Assembly (NCBI RefSeq): GCF_003585925.1
Contig: NZ_NRJH01000003.1
Span: forward strand, 1-64,000
From: Psittacicella melopsittaci
Lineage (GTDB): Bacteria; Pseudomonadota; Gammaproteobacteria; Enterobacterales; Psittacicellaceae
DNA: 64,000 nt
Direction of reading: 5' to 3'
Below the pieces are notes generated by a model. The model worked only from the letters and a program-made list of their open reading frames with translations. It was not told the DNA's origin and did no database searches. This document shows positions 60,903 to 64,000 of the stretch, piece by piece (within the stretch, counting starts at the first letter, position 1; every line of letters begins with the position of its first letter). A program made the translations under genes and the position numbers.

Positions 60903-61285
60903 AAACCCATCCTAGATGATCTACCTAGTGATGGGTTTTAACCGTTGCCTAAGCGACAACAAAAACAGTCTGAACTCATATATTAATCCTTTGATTAGTT
61001 GGTTAAACTAGTTTGGACTAAAGGATTGTGGTTATTTTTTGGTTTTTGTCAATTTATGTTTATGAGGTTGGTTTTTTTCTATAGGCTAGTTCCTGTTAGA
61101 TTAATTTGTTTGAAGTTTTTAGTTTGTAGTTAGTGTCCTTGGTAGGGACAGTGTTTTCTCTTTAAGCTGGTTAGACTCTTAGAAGAAAACGGGAAAAAAG
61201 AAGAGGATCTTGGTTAGGGATCAGTCTTTTTTCAAAGGGATATATTATTTGTTTGTATAAAGTAATTGGTTAGATTACTTTTTTA
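60903..61285 (+). ncRNA. Structured RNA with UGGUUAG-type hairpin loops
   Basis: Starts with hairpin AAAACCCATC/GATGGGTTTT (about 60905-60937). Then a helix AATCCTTT/AAAGGATT (60985-60992 with 61020-61027) encloses an inner stem (60993-60999 with 61007-61013) with loop TGGTTAA. Further loops: TTGGTAG (61139-61145, stem TGTCC/GGACA), CTGGTTAG (61167-61174, weak stem TAAG/CTTA), TTGGTTAG (61210-61217, stem GATC/GATC) and TGGTTAG (61267-61273, 7-bp stem AAGTAAT/ATTACTT). The last hairpin is followed by a T-run and may be the terminator. No reading frame. Confidence 0.5.
61259..61285 (+). terminator. Probable terminator of the UGGUUAG-loop RNA
   Basis: A 7-bp stem (61260-61266 with 61274-61280) with loop TGGTTAG and a T-run. 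The stem is AT-rich, so termination may be incomplete. Confidence 0.6.
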
Positions 61286-61322
61286 TTCTCATTTAACTAA
61301 CAGTTAATGTTTTGTTAAACAG

Positions 61323-61395
61323 AAACTACTTTTGTAACCTACTGCTTTAGATTGAGCGATGTTTTTGGTTTAACAGCATGTTGCAAAGGTAGTTT
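61323..61395. ncRNA. Long hairpin downstream of the UGGUUAG RNA
   Basis: A 16-bp stem with two G-U pairs (61323-61338 with 61380-61395, AAACTAC...GTAGTTT) encloses 41 bases. It may be a 3' extension of the preceding RNA or its own element. The G-U pairs favour the plus strand as the folded one. Confidence 0.4.
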
Positions 61396-62062
61396 TGTTT
61401 TATTTCTCGATTTATGTTTATATTTTAGCCTAAAAAGAAATCTTTTTGCAAAGGTTACCATTTGGTTACTGCTTGAGACTATTTTTACAAAATCGTAAAT
61501 TTTTTACATTTTTGTTCTCAAGCTTTATATAAGTTATTGATAATTAAGCAGTACACTTTTTAATTAGTGATAGGCAAAGACTATCACTATTTGAAATATA
61601 TCCACATAACTAAGTCAAGAATATAGGTTTTTTCTTCATTTTTTCTTAAAAATTTAGCTACAAAAATGCAATTTTGAGGCTAAAAAATACTTTTTTTAGA
61701 AATAATTGCTCTATTTTACCCCTTTTGGGCTGAAAAAAATTTATTGATCAGTAAAAAATAAATAATATATTAGTAAAATGTAAGGGTATTATTACTATTT
61801 TTCTTAATTATCAATAAAAAGAAAAACTAACTTTTGCTAAAAAAAGTTAAAATTAATTTTATTTGCTTAAAAAAATATGGCTAAAATCTGCAATTTTTAT
61901 TATAAATTGCAATTTTAGCCATTTTCTCTTAAAATTTTTCTCCCTAATATTCAATAAGTTAAATTTTTAGGAAATTTTAGTTTTTTTTTACTTGTTAGGT
62001 TTTAATTTATTTGCTTGTTTACTTTCTCGTTTTTCCCCTTATCTCAAGCAAATCATTTTTTA
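61396..62062. other. AT-rich gap with isolated hairpins
   Basis: Holds AGTGATAG/CTATCACT (near 61567-61590), TTAGC/GCTAA around 61656-61686, and a near-perfect 18-bp hairpin at 61878-61921 (outer TGGCTAAAAT, inner TGCAATTT, one bulged C). A single DnaA-like box ATATCCACA lies near 61600. No gene. Confidence 0.5.
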
Positions 62063-62067
62063 GCCAC

Positions 62068-62101
62068 AAAAAAAAGAGTAGAAAAGTCAATCTCTACTCT
62101 T
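62068..62101 (-). terminator. Terminator of the minus-strand transcript
   Basis: A 9-bp stem AAGAGTAGA (62074-62082 with 62093-62101). On the minus strand it is followed by eight Ts. It ends the unit that contains the small membrane protein. Confidence 0.85.
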
Positions 62102-62224
62102 GGAGTCTTATACTCTCAAATCTCACAAGGAGCTTGAGGGTTAAGGAGAAGAAAAGTTTTAAGCAAAACAAAATTTGTCAACTGAGGTATTATGAATAAA
62201 AAGCTTAAAACCCTACAATAAAAG

Positions 62225-62362
62225 AGTTTACCCCAAAGACGTTAAGGGTGATCATTGAGGTAAACTAAGGGGGAAAAATATAAGAGTTTAACTAAAGATT
62301 AATCTTTAATTAAGCTTTAGTTAAATTCTTAAAGTAACCCCTTGGGGAGTAAACTCCCCAAG
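62225..62362 (-). ncRNA. Hairpins in the 3' part of the minus-strand transcript
   Basis: Three stems: AGTTTACC (62225-62232 with 62259-62266), a 16-bp helix with one G-U pair (62282-62297 with 62315-62330) and CTTGGGGA (62341-62348 with 62355-62362). They lie between the small gene's stop and the terminator. Confidence 0.45.
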
Positions 62363-62411
62363 AAGTTCAGATCATACTCAAACCCTAAAGTTCGAATATG
62401 GGAGGAAAAAA

Positions 62412-62717
62412 CTATTCAGTTGATGACAGAGCTAACACCACTAAAGAACTTACAAGAATTATAGCAGTGATCAAGCCACCCACTCCACGGGTAACACTTT
62501 TAACTATTGCTGAGTTGGTTAAAGTAGTTAAGCGGAGACGACGTCTTGGAGCTGGATGTACATCTTCAAAAGAGTCTAGAGCTAAGCGACCATGTGTATT
62601 GGTAGAAAACTCATGTTCATATTTTTCATCATCGATCGCTTCATCATAAGTTAACTCTGGTTCAGAATATTTAACCTTGCGAGGATCTGTTGAGGAAAAT
62701 CTTCTATCTAGCGTCAT
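62412..62717 (-). CDS. Small tail-anchored membrane protein of unknown function
   Basis: 101 residues. A polar, acidic N-terminal part (EPELTYDEAIDDEKYEHEF), then a basic stretch (RRRLRL), then one C-terminal membrane helix (about 79-97, GLITAIILVSSLVVLAL). A textbook TAAGGAGG is placed 5-6 bases before the ATG, which makes this a real gene despite its size. A hairpin (62729-62734 with 62742-62747) ends directly beside the Shine-Dalgarno and could affect access. It is the only protein gene in about 5 kb and sits in a transcript otherwise made of hairpins. No family recognised. Confidence 0.72.
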   Translation of the reverse strand: MTLDRRFSSTDPRKVKYSEPELTYDEAIDDEKYEHEFSTNTHGRLALDSFEDVHPAPRRRLRLTTLTNSAIVKSVTRGVGGLITAIILVSSLVVLALSSTE

Positions 62718-63307
62718 AAAGCCTCCTTACTAACTCAAGCGGTTAGTTGAAATATTTAACGTGCATTACAAGTAAACAAGTTACTTGCTCTGGGTTAAAT
62801 ATTTTTGTTTTAGAATTACTTCTGTTTGACTAGAAGTTTGGTGATAACGTTTAGTGTAAGCTAAACGTTAAGTTAAAAAGAACAGGGAAAAAGTATAACA
62901 ACAAACTTACAAGAGCAACTTATATCCCAGTGATAAAGCTACTGAGTTTCCCCCCTGTTCTCATCTTAGTTTCAGAAACTAAGACAATTTCACCTAAAGT
63001 AATAACTTAAAATTAAGTTACTTTTTGCAACTTAGGTGAATACAAATACTAATTTTTTTTATTCACCTAACTAAGTTAACTGTTCTTTATCTCAGAGAGT
63101 AAGAGCTTATACTCCAACCAAGTTAACTTAATAATAAATTATTAACTAAAAACCTAAAGCACCTAGCCAATACCAGCTTAATGCTTTAGGTACTTACTTT
63201 TTAAGACTAGATTTGAAAAAATAAACTTTTTAACGAACGGATATTCTAATATAGAAACTTAAACAATAATCGATTATATCTGAATATTGTAATACCTTTA
63301 TCCTTAT
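62718..63307 (-). ncRNA. 590-base hairpin-rich leader of the small membrane protein
   Basis: Read on the minus strand from a TATAAT box. Helices: 63153-63161/63182-63190, 63072-63081/63121-63130, 62990-62997/63032-63039, 62964-62972/62976-62984, 62880-62887/62953-62960, 62846-62854/62861-62869, 62751-62760/62794-62803 enclosing 62769-62775/62781-62787, and 62729-62734/62742-62747. Most are 7-10 bp and perfect. A separately stable RNA or a long regulatory leader are both possible. The strand is inferred from promoter, gene and terminator. Confidence 0.55.
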
Positions 63308-63313
63308 ATTTTT

Positions 63314-63319
63314 ATTATA
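63314..63319 (-). promoter_or_regulatory. -10 box of the minus-strand structured transcript
   Basis: TATAAT on the minus strand; start predicted near 63307. No -35 box of note. Confidence 0.45.
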
Positions 63320-63948
63320 GGAGATAAAAAAATAAATTTGTTACTTAAGTTTGTAAAAGTAGTCATAGGTCACACTTTTTCCAGAAAAACTGATCGTTTT
63401 TGAACAAAAGTGACATGCCAAGCACTAAAAAGAGCTAAAATTGCCAATTTGCTCTTAGGCAAAAATGAGAAAATAAGCGTCTTTATCAGAAAAATTATTT
63501 AAATAAAATTAAAATATTTAGCTCTAATTTAGCTAAAAAAATCCCAACTTAAAAATATATTTCCAGACTAAACAAGAAATTACAGCGGTGGTAGTATACT
63601 TTTTTTAGGAGATGAGAAAAAATGATCGTTTTGAGAAGAAACAGGGAAGTAAAGAAGTGATAAATGAAGAGCTAAGCTAGCAAGAAAGGCACCAGCAGAG
63701 CAAGAACGGCAATACAAAAAAGAAATGATATACGTGAGCTCCTTGAGAAAGAAGAAAGAGTAAGATAAATGAGAAAAGAAATGCAAAAAAGGAAGAAATA
63801 AAAGAATAACTAAGTTAGCTAGATAAGCAATAAGATAAGAGAGCTAAGCGAAACAGCTGGGTTAAAAAATTTACTAACTAAACGGAAAAGAAAATCCTAG
63901 CAAAAAGAAATCCCCCGCCCTAATAGGGCGGGGGATAAACTAATTATA
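63320..63948. other. AT-rich gap at the right end
   Basis: Holds an imperfect inverted repeat of CACTTTT/AAAAGTG (63373-63412) and purine-rich low-complexity sequence (63600-63850). A 68-codon minus-strand frame at 63580 lies in that tract and is not credible. Confidence 0.5.
63910..63936 (-). terminator. GC-rich terminator of the gene at the right edge
   Basis: A perfect 12-bp stem ATCCCCCGCCCT (63910-63921 with 63925-63936), loop AAT, T-rich on the minus side. It lies 12 bases after the stop codon of the partial gene. Confidence 0.9.
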
Positions 63949-64000
63949 TTAAACGTTTAAATAACCGTCTTCTCTTAAGTAAGCAAGGAAGTCATCACAA
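63949..64000 (-). CDS. C-terminal end of a gene cut by the window edge
   Basis: Sixteen codons ending ...DDFLAYLREDGYLNV and TAA at 63949-63951, followed by a strong terminator. The codon pattern and terminator support a real gene, but the fragment is too short to identify. Confidence 0.6.
   Translation of the reverse strand, partial: CDDFLAYLREDGYLNV

Noticed and set aside
61590-61610. Replication origin suggested by an ATATCCACA box in AT-rich DNA
   Set aside because: Only one weak DnaA-like box, no cluster, and no dnaA, dnaN or mnmG nearby.
62398-62649. 83-codon plus-strand frame opposite the small membrane protein
   Set aside because: No ribosome-binding site, whereas the minus-strand gene has a perfect one.
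63580-63786. 68-codon minus-strand frame
   Set aside because: Lies in purine-rich low-complexity sequence with no start signals.

Overview
The window looks like AT-rich chromosomal DNA of a host-associated gammaproteobacterium, possibly a Pasteurellales relative; I cannot name a species. The support is a ThiI with a C-terminal rhodanese domain, Uup, TsaD, LpxH, an extended-signal (ESPR) two-partner-secretion adhesin, a near-consensus CRP site and TGnTATAAT promoters. The standard code applies: uup itself ends in TAG.

Layout. 1-8 kb: edge of a tRNA, a glutathionyl-hydroquinone reductase, and a 1815-residue filamentous-haemagglutinin-like adhesin with a proline-rich tail. 8-16.5 kb: tsaD, three DUF805 membrane proteins around a histidine-rich zinc exporter, a small unknown gene, hpt and uup. 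17-20 kb: a secreted alpha/beta hydrolase and a PfkB-family sugar kinase. 20-32 kb: a scattered family of seven related exported proteins or lipoproteins (one interrupted by an amber codon), interspersed with a fused two-domain adenine methyltransferase, rho, a HAD phosphatase, a basic unknown protein and an orphan cytosine methyltransferase. 33-39.4 kb: two tandem BspA-like (DUF285) surface proteins and two small beta-barrel outer-membrane proteins with strongly structured mRNA leaders.

39.5-59 kb: two divergent operons, each ending in a giant gene of unknown function. On the minus strand thiI-rsmE is followed by a 2254-codon gene; on the plus strand an enlarged lpxH is followed by a 2470-codon gene. 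The 1.4-kb gap between them has no protein gene but holds a CRP-type promoter, a 22-23-bp tandem array and a pseudoknotted RNA ending in an intrinsic terminator.

59-64 kb is almost a gene desert and is the most unusual part. It holds (i) a predicted ~840-nt plus-strand RNA made of hairpins with the repeated apical loop CUGCCAA, (ii) a second predicted plus-strand RNA of ~380 nt whose hairpins show UGGUUAG-type loops that could pair with the first set, and (iii) a minus-strand transcript with a ~590-nt hairpin-rich leader, one 101-residue tail-anchored protein with a perfect ribosome-binding site, and a strong terminator. A 47-bp direct repeat flanks the first RNA. All RNA structures were read by eye. 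They are hypotheses that need covariation analysis and expression data.
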